Positions 18,645 to 27,722 of a stretch of 64,000 nt of DNA are shown piece by piece. Position numbers and translations under genes: made by a program. Source of the stretch: Pseudomonas sp. SG20056. Its GTDB lineage: Bacteria; Pseudomonadota; Gammaproteobacteria; Pseudomonadales; Pseudomonadaceae. Positions within the stretch are counted from its first letter, which is position 1. Every line of letters starts with the position of its first letter. Below the pieces are notes generated by a model. That model saw only the letters and a list, made by a program, of their open reading frames with translations. It was not told the DNA's origin and ran no database searches. The stretch is from NCBI RefSeq assembly GCF_031764535.1, contig NZ_CP134499.1:3534001-3598000 (forward strand). The letters are read 5' to 3'.

Positions 18645-19370
18645 ATGACCGTAGCATTCAGTAACGTCAGCAGCTTATTTAGCCCAGCCAGCCTCGAAAG
18701 CTGGTGGCAGATCCAGGGAGAATGGGTCGAAGAGCCCAACGACCGCCGCGGCGGTTACAGCGGCGTTCAGCGCATCTGGAAGGACGACACGCTGCTCTAT
18801 GCCAAGCGTCAGACCGGGCATATCCACCGCAGCCTGCTCCATCCCTTTGGCCGTCCCACTGTGTTACGCGAACGCGATGCACTGCTCGGCGCTCGCAAGG
18901 CGGGAGTAACCGTCCCAGAGATCATCTACTGCGCGGCGGAACATAACGCCCAGGGATGGCGCGCCTTGCTAGTGACCAAGGCACTGGACGGTTTTCAACC
19001 TATTGATGACTGGTACGCAGGCAATGGCCGCGAGCGGTACGGCGAAGCACTGCACCAACAAGTGCTGCAGAAAGTAGCGCAAAGCCTGGCGAGTTTGCAC
19101 ACCGCGCGCTGGCAGCACGGCTGCATCTATATCAAACATATCTTTGTCCGCATCAACGACGAAGGACAGACGCTGACTCCCGAGGTAGCACTGCTCGACC
19201 TCGAGAAATGCCGCCGTCGCCTGACCAGCAAGCAAGCCGCGTTGCACGACATGCTGCAACTGCGGCGCCATTCGCCGTGGGATCAGGCCGACTGGCAAAG
19301 CCTGATCAACCACTACCAGCTGGCGATGGGCCGCAGTTTCAAAACGCTCTACAACGCCACCAGTCGCTAA
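18645..19370 (+). CDS. InaA/WaaP-type lipopolysaccharide kinase family protein
   Basis: A 241-residue protein with the fold of small bacterial kinases of the Kdo/WaaP/InaA group. Visible kinase elements: Lys54 in 'LLYAKRQ' (ATP-binding strand), the catalytic-loop equivalent 'HGCIYIKHIFV' at about residues 158-168, in which the usual Asp is replaced by Cys, and 'LLDLEKCRRR' at about 184-193 (metal-binding Asp185). Members phosphorylate LPS core heptose or have unknown targets; InaA is acid- and stress-induced in E. coli. It lies 51 bases after ampG on the same strand and converges with mscS. The substrate is not predictable. Confidence 0.8.
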   Translation: MTVAFSNVSSLFSPASLESWWQIQGEWVEEPNDRRGGYSGVQRIWKDDTLLYAKRQTGHIHRSLLHPFGRPTVLRERDALLGARKAGVTVPEIIYCAAEHNAQGWRALLVTKALDGFQPIDDWYAGNGRERYGEALHQQVLQKVAQSLASLHTARWQHGCIYIKHIFVRINDEGQTLTPEVALLDLEKCRRRLTSKQAALHDMLQLRRHSPWDQADWQSLINHYQLAMGRSFKTLYNATSR

Positions 19371-19382
19371 CTCGGCGTTCCT

Positions 19383-20216
19383 TCAGACAGTGGGTTGCTG
19401 CACCAGATGCACCACCCGCTGCGGGAATGGGATGCCGATGCCCGCCTCGCTGAGGCGATCCTTGGCCTGCTCGGTGAAGGCGAAAGTCACAGGCCAGAAA
19501 TCCGGCGTCGCCACCCAGATGCGCAGTGACAGATTGATTGCGCTGTCGCCCAGCCCGGTAACAAACACTACAGGCGCCGGGTTCTGGTGCACCCGTGGAT
19601 CCCTGGCGATATCCAGCAACACTTCGCGGGCTTGCTTGATGTCGCTTGAGTAATCGATTCCCAGGTTGATATCGACACGGCGCGTGGATTCGCGCGAATA
19701 GTTGGTGATATGGCCGTTCGACAGACTGCCGTTGGGCACGATCACCACTTTGTTATCCGCGGTTTTCAGCGTGGTATGGAAAATCTGGATGCTGTCGACA
19801 CTGCCCGAAACGCCCTGCGCCTCAATCCAGTCGCCAGCACGAAACGGGCGAAACAGCATGATCAATACCCCGCCAGCGAAGTTCGCCAGGCTGCCCTGCA
19901 AGGCCAGGCCAATGGCCAAACCGGCAGCACCGATCACCGCGATAAAGGAAGTGGTTTCCACGCCGATCATCGAGGCCACGCTGACCAGCAGCAACACCTT
20001 CAGCACGATACCGGCCAGGCTGCAGATAAAACTGCTCAGCGCGCGGTCGACCTGACGCATATTGAGCAAACGGCCAATGCTGCCGGTGAGTTTGCTGATC
20101 AGCCACCAACCGATCAGCATGGTGATCAAGGCCAGGGTCAGCTTGCCGCTGTATTCGAGCACCACAGGCAGCCAGGCTTCTGACATCTTCACCAGTTGTT
20201 CGACGTTCATATCCAT
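19383..20216 (-). CDS. mscS: Small-conductance mechanosensitive channel, MscS family
   Basis: A 277-residue MscS homologue, close to the E. coli length of 286. Three membrane helices lie at about 20-42, 60-82 and 90-113; the pore helix has the Gly/Ala-packed pattern 'GAAGLAIGLALQGSLANFAGG'. A soluble beta/alpha domain follows ('FRAGDWIEAQGVSGSVDSIQ', 'PNGSLSNGHITNYS'). The channel opens under hypo-osmotic shock. The ATG at 20216 has AAGGATTAACAG upstream. The yajQ terminator separates it from yajQ on the same strand. Confidence 0.93.
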   Translation of the reverse strand: MDMNVEQLVKMSEAWLPVVLEYSGKLTLALITMLIGWWLISKLTGSIGRLLNMRQVDRALSSFICSLAGIVLKVLLLVSVASMIGVETTSFIAVIGAAGLAIGLALQGSLANFAGGVLIMLFRPFRAGDWIEAQGVSGSVDSIQIFHTTLKTADNKVVIVPNGSLSNGHITNYSRESTRRVDINLGIDYSSDIKQAREVLLDIARDPRVHQNPAPVVFVTGLGDSAINLSLRIWVATPDFWPVTFAFTEQAKDRLSEAGIGIPFPQRVVHLVQQPTV

Positions 20217-20244
20217 CTGTTAATCCTTGTAGACCTTTGAAAAT

Positions 20245-20273
20245 AAAACGCCACGGCAAGCCGTGGCGGTTTT
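20245..20273 (-). terminator. Terminator of yajQ
   Basis: CGCCACGG and CCGTGGCG pair around CAAG; read on the minus strand the stem runs into TTTTATTTT. Confidence 0.85.
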
Positions 20274-20328
20274 ACTGCACCAACACCGTTGCGACGCCTT
20301 TACGGCGGCAAGGTTCAACGCCCACGCA

Positions 20329-20808
20329 TCAATCGCGAAAGTTGTTGAACTGCAACGGCATGCCGAAGTCCTTGGCACGCAAGGCGGCAATCGCTTCCTG
20401 CAGATCATCACGCTTCTTGCCGGTAATACGTACCTGCTCGCCCTGAATGGCAGCCTGCACCTTGAGTTTGATGTCCTTGATGTGCGCGACGATCTTCTTC
20501 GCCAGGTCCTTCTCAATCCCTTCACGCAGGATCACTTCCTGCTTGACGCTCTTGCCAGACGCGTAGGCGTCCTTGAACTCCAGGCACTGTACGTCAATCT
20601 TGCGTTTGACCAGGCAGAGCTTGAGAATCTCAACCATCTGCTCCAACTGAAAATCCGCATCAGCTGTCAGGTTGACAGTCAGCTCTTTCAGCTCAAAGCT
20701 ACCTTTACCGCGCAGGTCATAACGACGATCCAGCTCTTTTATAGCGCTGTCGATGGCGTTGGTAACTTCATGTTTGTCCAACTCGGACACCACGTCGAAC
20801 GAGGGCAT
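20329..20808 (-). CDS. yajQ: YajQ family nucleotide-binding protein
   Basis: A 159-residue cytoplasmic protein with the YajQ start '[20 protein letters not shown]' and the ending '[13 protein letters not shown]'. Members bind nucleotides; the Xanthomonas and P. aeruginosa relatives bind cyclic di-GMP and act with transcription factors. The ATG at 20808 follows GGAGTAAGCCC. It is divergent from the response regulator/GGDEF gene (151-base gap) and is followed by its own terminator. Confidence 0.95.
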   Translation of the reverse strand: MPSFDVVSELDKHEVTNAIDSAIKELDRRYDLRGKGSFELKELTVNLTADADFQLEQMVEILKLCLVKRKIDVQCLEFKDAYASGKSVKQEVILREGIEKDLAKKIVAHIKDIKLKVQAAIQGEQVRITGKKRDDLQEAIAALRAKDFGMPLQFNNFRD

Positions 20809-20959
20809 GGGCTTACTCCAGATAGACGGCGCGCCCTGCATCACGAACGGGACACGCCTGGCTTGACGGTAAAAAAACCCGGCCATTATATAGCGGTAGC
20901 AACACACACTGCCCGGCGAAGTATCGGGCCCACGTGATTTCCCCCTAGCGAGCCTGCCC

Positions 20960-21925
20960 ATGCCTAACCCCCACCTGAGCATTTTGGTCGTCGATGACGC
21001 CAAGTTCTCCAGCGCCATGATCGGGCGCGCCCTGACCCAGGCGGGCTATCAGGATCTCCGTTTTGCCAGCAGCGCCGCCGAAGCCATCAGCCTGCTGGAG
21101 CAGCGCCCGGCCAGCGTCCTACTCGCCGACTGGCTGATGCCGGAGATGAACGGCCTGGAACTGACCGTTCAGGTGCGTCAGTTCGATGAAATGGCCCACC
21201 ACTACACCTACGTCATCCTGCTCACCGGCAAGGAAGGCGAAAACGTATTGGGTGAAGCCTTCGACAGCGGCGTCGATGACTTCATCAGCAAGGCAGCGAT
21301 GAACGAGCAACTGGTGCCGCGCGTCTACGCCGCCGACCGCCTGTGCAACACCCTGCAGCGCCTGCTGCAGGAAAATCGCCTGCTCACCGAAAACATCGCC
21401 AGCCTGGAACAGCGCAACCTGATCGACCCGCTCACCGGCCTGGGTAACAACCGCTACCTGCACCAGAAGATGCTCGACAGCCTGCGCCAGGTGGAATCGC
21501 GCGGCGGCGCACTGTGCTACCTGCTGATTGGCCTGCAGGACATGCATGAGCTGCACCAGCGGCATGGCGACGCCTTCTACAACGAACTGCTTACCGGCGT
21601 AGCACGACGCCTGCAACAACTGGTACGGCCACTGGATGTACTGGTGCGCACGGACGAAAGCCACTTCGGCCTGATCACCCTGCTGACCGACCTGCATGAG
21701 TGCTCGCCGAGCAGCTTCAAGCGCCTGCATGAAGGCATCAACCTCAAGGCGTTCAAGACCAGCGAAGGCTTTATCAGCCTCAAGGCGGGTATCAGCCTGG
21801 TGGGTCTGGATGCAAAAGGTCTGCCCATCACTCCGCAACAAATCACCGAGCACGCAGCCAGGCTATTGCCCGATTCGCACAGCACCGGGCTGGTGACCGC
21901 CCTGCGCCTGTCTTTGCCGCAATAA
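20960..21925 (+). CDS. Response regulator with degenerate GGDEF output domain
   Basis: A 321-residue protein. The receiver domain occupies about 7-130, with the acidic pair in 'VVDDAKF', phosphoacceptor Asp57 in '[12 protein letters not shown]', Thr in 'LLTGKEG' and Lys in 'FISKAAM'. A GGDEF-fold domain follows from about 158 ('[17 protein letters not shown]'). The signature loop reads DESHF in place of GGDEF (context 'VRTDESHFG'), so diguanylate cyclase activity is very unlikely; no intact RxxD product site is seen just upstream. It could act as a binding or scaffold protein. It is 12 bases before panE and two genes before a sensor kinase, which is the likely phosphodonor. Confidence 0.88.
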   Translation: MPNPHLSILVVDDAKFSSAMIGRALTQAGYQDLRFASSAAEAISLLEQRPASVLLADWLMPEMNGLELTVQVRQFDEMAHHYTYVILLTGKEGENVLGEAFDSGVDDFISKAAMNEQLVPRVYAADRLCNTLQRLLQENRLLTENIASLEQRNLIDPLTGLGNNRYLHQKMLDSLRQVESRGGALCYLLIGLQDMHELHQRHGDAFYNELLTGVARRLQQLVRPLDVLVRTDESHFGLITLLTDLHECSPSSFKRLHEGINLKAFKTSEGFISLKAGISLVGLDAKGLPITPQQITEHAARLLPDSHSTGLVTALRLSLPQ

Positions 21926-22846
<921 letters not shown>

Positions 22847-22892
22847 GGCCCGCGTTAACCTGCCTGCACTTCCACCACCGCGACAGCCCGCC

Positions 22893-24911
22893 ATGCCTCT
22901 GCGTCAGCGCCTTGAAAACCTACCGGTCGGTCGCAAGCTGCTGGTCGCCCTACTGGCTTTGCTCGCCACTGTACTGATGGTGGCCAACCTGGCCTTTATC
23001 AGCGCGGCCTACTGGATCTCCCAAGAAAGTGTGGCCCCCCAGGCCCTGCACACCCTCGGCCGGCTGATTGCCAGCCCACCACTGAGCAAGGAAGCGCTGA
23101 GTTCCCCTGCCGCCGCCGAAGCCTTGCTCAGGCGCCTGGATGACTACGCTCCGCTGCGTGCGGCCGTGATCTATGACGCCGACGGCCTGAACCTGGCGCA
23201 GCTGCAGCGCGGCACCAAACTGCAGCTGCCGCAGCGCGTCGAAGAGGTGGCGGCCTGGCGCCATAGCGAGTTTCGCATCAACCAGCTGGTCGAACTGCCG
23301 CAAGCCACAGGCAACCCCGGGCATCTGCTACTGGTGGCTTCCAGCGAACTGCCGGGGGTGTTCTACACCGGCACCCTGACCGCCAGTCTGGTGATTCTTG
23401 CCCTGAGTGTGGTGCTCTGGCTGATCGTCTCGCGCCAGGTTCGCCGCCTGATCACCCGGCCGATCCGCCGCCTGGAAGAGCTTTCGCGCCAGGTCACCCG
23501 CGAAGAGAACTATGCCCTGCGCGCACGCCGCGGCAACCGTGACGAGATCGGCAGCCTGGCCGATGCCTTCAACACCATGCTGGTGCGCATCGAAGCCCGT
23601 GAGCAGCAGCTCAAACGTGCCCGTGATGACGCCCAGGAAGCCTTCGACCAGGCTCAGCACCTGGCCGAGGAAACCCGCCACTCCAACCGCAAGCTGGAGC
23701 TGGAAGTGCAGGTGCGCAGCAAGATCGAGAAGAAACTCACCGGCTTTCAGAAGTACCTCAACAGCATCATCGACTCCATGCCCTCGGCGCTGATCGCCCT
23801 CGACGAACAGCTCTACGTCACCCAGTGGAACCAAGAAGCCAGCAGCCTTTCCGGCACCCGCCTGGACGAAGCGCTGAACCAGCCGATCTTCCTCGCCTTC
23901 CCGCCGCTCAAGCCTTACCTGCCGCAGCTAAGGCGCACTGTCGAGCAGCATCAGGTGGAAAAGATCGAGCGGGTCACCTGGGGCAGCAACGAGCAGCCGC
24001 GCCACTTCGCACTGACCTTCTACCCGTTGATGGGTGGCAGCGGCCGCGGCGTAGTGATCCGAGTCGACGACATCACCCAGCGTCTGAACCTGGAAGAAAT
24101 GATGGTGCAGTCGGAGAAGATGCTCTCGGTCGGCGGCCTGGCCGCCGGCATGGCACACGAGATCAACAACCCGCTGGGGGCCATCCTGCATAACGTGCAG
24201 AACATCCGCCGACGCCTGTCACCGGAGCTGGAAAAAAACCGCGAACAGGCCGAACAAGCCGGTATCTGCCTGGAAGGCATCGACCGCTACCTGCATGCCC
24301 GGGAGATCCCACGCCTGCTCGACGGCATCCAGCAGGCCGGCAGCCGCGCGGCGAAGATCGTCAGCCATATGCTCAACTTCAGCCGTCGCAGCGACCGCCA
24401 GCTCGCGCCATGCCAATTGCCGGCGCTGGTTGATCAGGCAGTCGAGATCGCCAGCAATGACTTCGACCTGACCGAGAGTTTCGACTTCAAGAGCCTGACC
24501 ATCCAGCGCGAGTTCGCCACCGACCTGCCTGCCGTGCCCGCTACCGCCAACGAGCTGGAGCAGGTGCTGCTCAACCTGCTGAAAAATGCCGCCCAGGCCA
24601 TCCATCAGCGCAACGACAGCACAACGCCCGGACAAATCACCCTGCGCGTGCGCCTGGCGCCGCCCTGGGCGGAGATCCAGGTGGAAGACAATGGCGTCGG
24701 CATGCCCGAATCGGTGCGCAAGCGCATCTTCGAGCCGTTCTTCACCACCAAGGAAGTCGGCCAGGGCACCGGGCTCGGGCTGTCGGTGTCATATTTCATC
24801 ATCACCAACAACCACAAAGGGCAGATGGAAGTGCAGTCCACAGCCGGCCAGGGCACCTGCTTCACCCTGCGCCTACCGATGACCACCGCCACGCCTGACA
24901 CAGGTCTTTGA
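22893..24911 (+). CDS. Membrane sensor histidine kinase
   Basis: A 672-residue kinase with membrane helices at about 15-40 and 150-172 enclosing a periplasmic sensor of about 110 residues. HAMP (about 173-228), a coiled coil and a PAS domain (about 282-400) follow, then the phosphoacceptor His422 in 'GMAHEINNPLGA' and a catalytic ATPase domain with N box 'LLNLLKNAAQAI', G1 'VEDNGVGMP', F box 'FEPFFTT' and G2 'GTGLGLSVS'. A helical insert separates the His box from the ATPase domain. No receiver domain is attached. The ATG at 22893 keeps the first membrane helix near the terminus. It is co-directional with the REC-degenerate GGDEF gene two places upstream, and ends 2 bases before the adenosyltransferase ATG. 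An orthologue in P. aeruginosa (PA4398, from memory) has been linked to motility. Confidence 0.9.
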   Translation: MPLRQRLENLPVGRKLLVALLALLATVLMVANLAFISAAYWISQESVAPQALHTLGRLIASPPLSKEALSSPAAAEALLRRLDDYAPLRAAVIYDADGLNLAQLQRGTKLQLPQRVEEVAAWRHSEFRINQLVELPQATGNPGHLLLVASSELPGVFYTGTLTASLVILALSVVLWLIVSRQVRRLITRPIRRLEELSRQVTREENYALRARRGNRDEIGSLADAFNTMLVRIEAREQQLKRARDDAQEAFDQAQHLAEETRHSNRKLELEVQVRSKIEKKLTGFQKYLNSIIDSMPSALIALDEQLYVTQWNQEASSLSGTRLDEALNQPIFLAFPPLKPYLPQLRRTVEQHQVEKIERVTWGSNEQPRHFALTFYPLMGGSGRGVVIRVDDITQRLNLEEMMVQSEKMLSVGGLAAGMAHEINNPLGAILHNVQNIRRRLSPELEKNREQAEQAGICLEGIDRYLHAREIPRLLDGIQQAGSRAAKIVSHMLNFSRRSDRQLAPCQLPALVDQAVEIASNDFDLTESFDFKSLTIQREFATDLPAVPATANELEQVLLNLLKNAAQAIHQRNDSTTPGQITLRVRLAPPWAEIQVEDNGVGMPESVRKRIFEPFFTTKEVGQGTGLGLSVSYFIITNNHKGQMEVQSTAGQGTCFTLRLPMTTATPDTGL

Positions 24912-24913
24912 AC

Positions 24914-25489
24914 ATGGGTTACCGTCTCTCGAAAATCTACACCCGCACCGGCGACGCCGGCGAAACCGGTCTGGCCGATGGCCGCCGCGTGACCAAGGAC
25001 CACCCTCGGGTGGATGCCATGGGCGAGGTCGACACACTGAACAGCCATATCGGCCTGCTGCTGGCCGAACTGGCCGAACAGCAAGCCCAGTGCCCGAGAC
25101 TGACCGAGATTATCGAGGTGCTAGCGCCCTGCCAGCACCGCCTATTTGATCTCGGCGGCGAACTGGCGATGCCCGACTACCAGGCCCTGCAGACCCCGGA
25201 AATCGAGCGATTGGAAGCAGCCATCGACCGCTGGAACGAAGAAGTCGGCCCGCTGGAGAATTTTATCCTGCCAGGCGGCTCGCGCCTGGTCGCCCAGGCC
25301 CATGTGTGCCGCAGCCTGGCTCGCAGCGCCGAGCGCCGCTGCCAGCACCTGAACGCCGTGGAGCCGCTGCGCGGCGTCGGCCTGGCCTACGTCAACCGCC
25401 TGTCCGACCTGCTGTTCGTCGCCGCGCGACTGATCGCCAAACGTCAGGGCATCGCTGAAGTGCTCTGGCAGGCGGCTGCGATACAATAG
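24914..25489 (+). CDS. Cob(I)yrinic acid a,c-diamide adenosyltransferase, PduO type
   Basis: A 191-residue helical enzyme that makes adenosylcobalamin from cob(I)alamin and ATP. The ATP-binding N-terminus 'IYTRTGDAGETGLADGRRV', 'RSLARSAERR' and 'NRLSDLLFVAARL' are the family's active-site segments. The ATG at 24914 is preferred over a TTG two codons earlier. It starts 2 bases after the kinase stop, so translation is probably coupled. No cobalamin synthesis gene is adjacent. A repeat-like palindromic element follows. Confidence 0.93.
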   Translation: MGYRLSKIYTRTGDAGETGLADGRRVTKDHPRVDAMGEVDTLNSHIGLLLAELAEQQAQCPRLTEIIEVLAPCQHRLFDLGGELAMPDYQALQTPEIERLEAAIDRWNEEVGPLENFILPGGSRLVAQAHVCRSLARSAERRCQHLNAVEPLRGVGLAYVNRLSDLLFVAARLIAKRQGIAEVLWQAAAIQ

Positions 25490-25500
25490 GGAACACCATC

Positions 25501-25602
25501 CCCGGATTGCATCCGGGCTACTGAGCCAGCCATGTAGGGTGGATGACGTTTTTTCATCCACCATTACGGGTCGGTGGATGGATAAAGCGCCATCCACCCT
25601 AC
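25501..25602. repeat. Nested palindromic intergenic repeat element
   Basis: Two parts. CCCGGAT/ATCCGGG forms a hairpin at 25501-25517. Then GTAGGGTGGATG (25534-25545) pairs exactly with CATCCACCCTAC (25591-25602), enclosing CATCCACC (25555-25562) and GGTGGATG (25573-25580). The same unit is thus present twice in inverted orientation, with a bulge. The wording resembles a repeat I recall in P. mendocina/alcaligenes-type genomes; genome copy number cannot be checked here. It fills the space between two convergent genes and may also help terminate both. Confidence 0.7.
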
Positions 25603-25606
25603 GACT

Positions 25607-26500
25607 TCAGAGCAGACTGAGTTGGCTTTCGAATGTGCGCCGCTCGCCGCTCAGCGGGTCGATAAAGCTCAGCCCCTTGGCCAGCAGCTTGAGCGGCTTG
25701 CTGTAGTCATCCGGCGCATCGGGAGCATCGGTGACCTCGGGATAAAACGGGTCATTGAGGATCGGCGCGCCCAGTGCGGCGAGGTGCACGCGCAGCTGGT
25801 GCTTCTTGCCCGTGACCGGATACAGCCGGTACAGCCAGTACTCGCCCAAGCGCTGGGCGACCTCGATGCGGGTTTCGGTATTGGCCTCACCGGCCACTTC
25901 CTGCATGCGAAAGAACGGCTCGGCGCCTTCCAGCCGCGTCGCCCGCAGCAGCGGGAAGTCCAGCTGCGGCAAAGCCGCCGCCAGCGCCTCGTAGCACTTG
26001 TCCATCTGCCGCAGGCGAAACAGCGCCTGGTACTGACCACGGCTCTCGCGGTTAGTAGAAAACAGCACCAGGCCGGCAGTGTGCCGATCAATCCGGTGCA
26101 GCGGCACCAGGTCGGCATTGCCCAGGCGCTTGGCCAGGCGCGCCTGCAGAGTCTGCTCGACATATTCGCCGGCTGGCATCACCGGCAGAAAATGCGGTTT
26201 GTCCGCCACTAGCAGGTGCTCATCGACATGCAGCAGGGTCTCTTCGAAGGGAATCGGCGTTTCCGCCGGCACTTCGCGAAAGTAGTGCACCTTGAGTCCT
26301 TCGCGATAAGACGCCGCCATGTCGAGCGGCTGGCCCTGCGCGTTCAGCACCCGACCGCGGACGATCCGCTCCTGCCACACCGCCGGTGCTATCGCCGGAA
26401 AATGCGCGCACAGGCATTCGAACACCGTCACCCAGTTGCCACGCGGCAAATGCAGGGTGCTGGGGCGCATATTCGACGGGGAACGGGCTTCTACAGGCAT
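25607..26500 (-). CDS. RluA-family pseudouridine synthase
   Basis: A 297-residue RNA modification enzyme. The catalytic Asp lies in 'HRIDRHTAGLVLF' (motif II, HRLDxxTSG-like), with motif I 'LLHVDEHLLVADKP' and motif III 'PVTGKKHQLRVHLAALG' also visible. Which RNA site it modifies (rRNA or tRNA) cannot be told. It lacks an obvious S4 domain. The ATG at 26500 (MPVEARSP) is a best guess, with MRPSTLHL ten codons later as an alternative; the longer frame to 26650 has no similarity. It follows the HPP-CBS gene on the same strand by 52 bases. Confidence 0.88.
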   Translation of the reverse strand: MPVEARSPSNMRPSTLHLPRGNWVTVFECLCAHFPAIAPAVWQERIVRGRVLNAQGQPLDMAASYREGLKVHYFREVPAETPIPFEETLLHVDEHLLVADKPHFLPVMPAGEYVEQTLQARLAKRLGNADLVPLHRIDRHTAGLVLFSTNRESRGQYQALFRLRQMDKCYEALAAALPQLDFPLLRATRLEGAEPFFRMQEVAGEANTETRIEVAQRLGEYWLYRLYPVTGKKHQLRVHLAALGAPILNDPFYPEVTDAPDAPDDYSKPLKLLAKGLSFIDPLSGERRTFESQLSLL

Positions 26501-26552
26501 GAACTCACTCAACAGCCAGGCGGTGAAAGACAGAGGATAACCCAGGCCCAGG

Positions 26553-27653
26553 TTAACCCGCGCCCGCTGCGGGACTCTGCAGTGACATACGGAACAGCGC
26601 CGCCAGCAGGTCGGACTGGCTGACGATACCCAGCAAGCGATGGTGCTCATCCACCACGGGCAGCCGATGCACGTCGCTATCTGTAAGCATCTGCAGCAGG
26701 TAGGTCACCGGCCAGTCGGCGCGACAGGTCGGCGCTTGCCGGCGCATGCATTGGCTGACAGTCTGGGCATCGACGTCGGCCAGCAACAGATCATGCAGGC
26801 TTAGCATGCCCTGCAATTCGCCCTGCGAGTTGAGCACCGGCATGCCGCTTAGCCGGTGCTCATGCAGGCTCAATCGCGCCTCGGCAAGGCTGGCGTGCTC
26901 CGTCAGGGTCTGCACATCGCGGGACATGATGTCGCCACAGCGCACTTCACCAAAGCGCCGCTGATAAGCCCGCGCCTCGGTTTGCAGGAGAATCTCCTCC
27001 AGGTCTTCGCGGGAAATATCCAGCAACTCGCCGCGCGCCTTGAGCACCGCATCCAGATCCGCCGGGGTGAAGCCCAGGCGATCACGGGGGATCGGGTCAT
27101 GGGTCTTGTGCACGTTGCCATGCTCAAGCGGGCGGTGCGGATACTGCCGGCGCAAGGCGTTATTGAACAACAGCGCGATCAGCAGCAGGCCAATCGAGTT
27201 CAACCCCACCGGGTAGAGGGCGAAGTGGTAGCCCAGCTGGGCCACTTCCGGCCCGGCCAGCACCGCCGTCAGCGCCACCGCGCCACCCGGCGGATGCAGA
27301 CAGCGCAAGGCAAACATTCCGGCAATCGCCACGCCGCCAGCCAACGCGGCCACCCACGCATCGTGACCGAGCCAGGTGGCGCAGCTCACCCCAATCAGGG
27401 CGCAGATCAGATTGCCACCGATAATCGACCAGGGCTGCGCCAGAGGGCTGGCCGGCACGGCGAACAGCAGCACGGCAGAGGCGCCCATAGGTGCGATCAG
27501 CCAAGGGCTGGCACTGCCCAACACCTCATGACAAAGCCAGCCACTGAACAGCAGCCCCAGCACCGCGCCGACACAGCTCAGCGCCCGCTCACTCAGACTG
27601 ACCGTCATGGGCGCCGGCCAGAAGCCCTTCAACCACGCCTTGATGCTTTGCAC
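26553..27653 (-). CDS. HPP-family membrane protein with two CBS domains
   Basis: A protein of about 366 residues. The N-terminal half is the HPP integral-membrane domain with about four helices and the name-giving motif 'RCLHPPGGAVALTAVL'. The C-terminal part holds a pair of CBS domains ('CGDIMSRDVQTLTEHASLAE' and 'DSDVHRLPVVDEHHRLLGIVS'), which usually sense adenine nucleotides. HPP proteins are implicated in nitrite transport in chloroplasts and cyanobacteria; the bacterial substrate is uncertain. The start is uncertain: the GTG at 27653 has AGGTGAG upstream and matches usual HPP starts, while an upstream GTG at 27713 would add 20 residues. Confidence 0.82.
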   Translation of the reverse strand: MQSIKAWLKGFWPAPMTVSLSERALSCVGAVLGLLFSGWLCHEVLGSASPWLIAPMGASAVLLFAVPASPLAQPWSIIGGNLICALIGVSCATWLGHDAWVAALAGGVAIAGMFALRCLHPPGGAVALTAVLAGPEVAQLGYHFALYPVGLNSIGLLLIALLFNNALRRQYPHRPLEHGNVHKTHDPIPRDRLGFTPADLDAVLKARGELLDISREDLEEILLQTEARAYQRRFGEVRCGDIMSRDVQTLTEHASLAEARLSLHEHRLSGMPVLNSQGELQGMLSLHDLLLADVDAQTVSQCMRRQAPTCRADWPVTYLLQMLTDSDVHRLPVVDEHHRLLGIVSQSDLLAALFRMSLQSPAAGAG

Positions 27654-27722
27654 CGTCAACCGCTCACCTGTAACGCACCATTTGAGGGCGCGACTATAAC
27701 GCCCTTTACTCACAGGTGGCAG

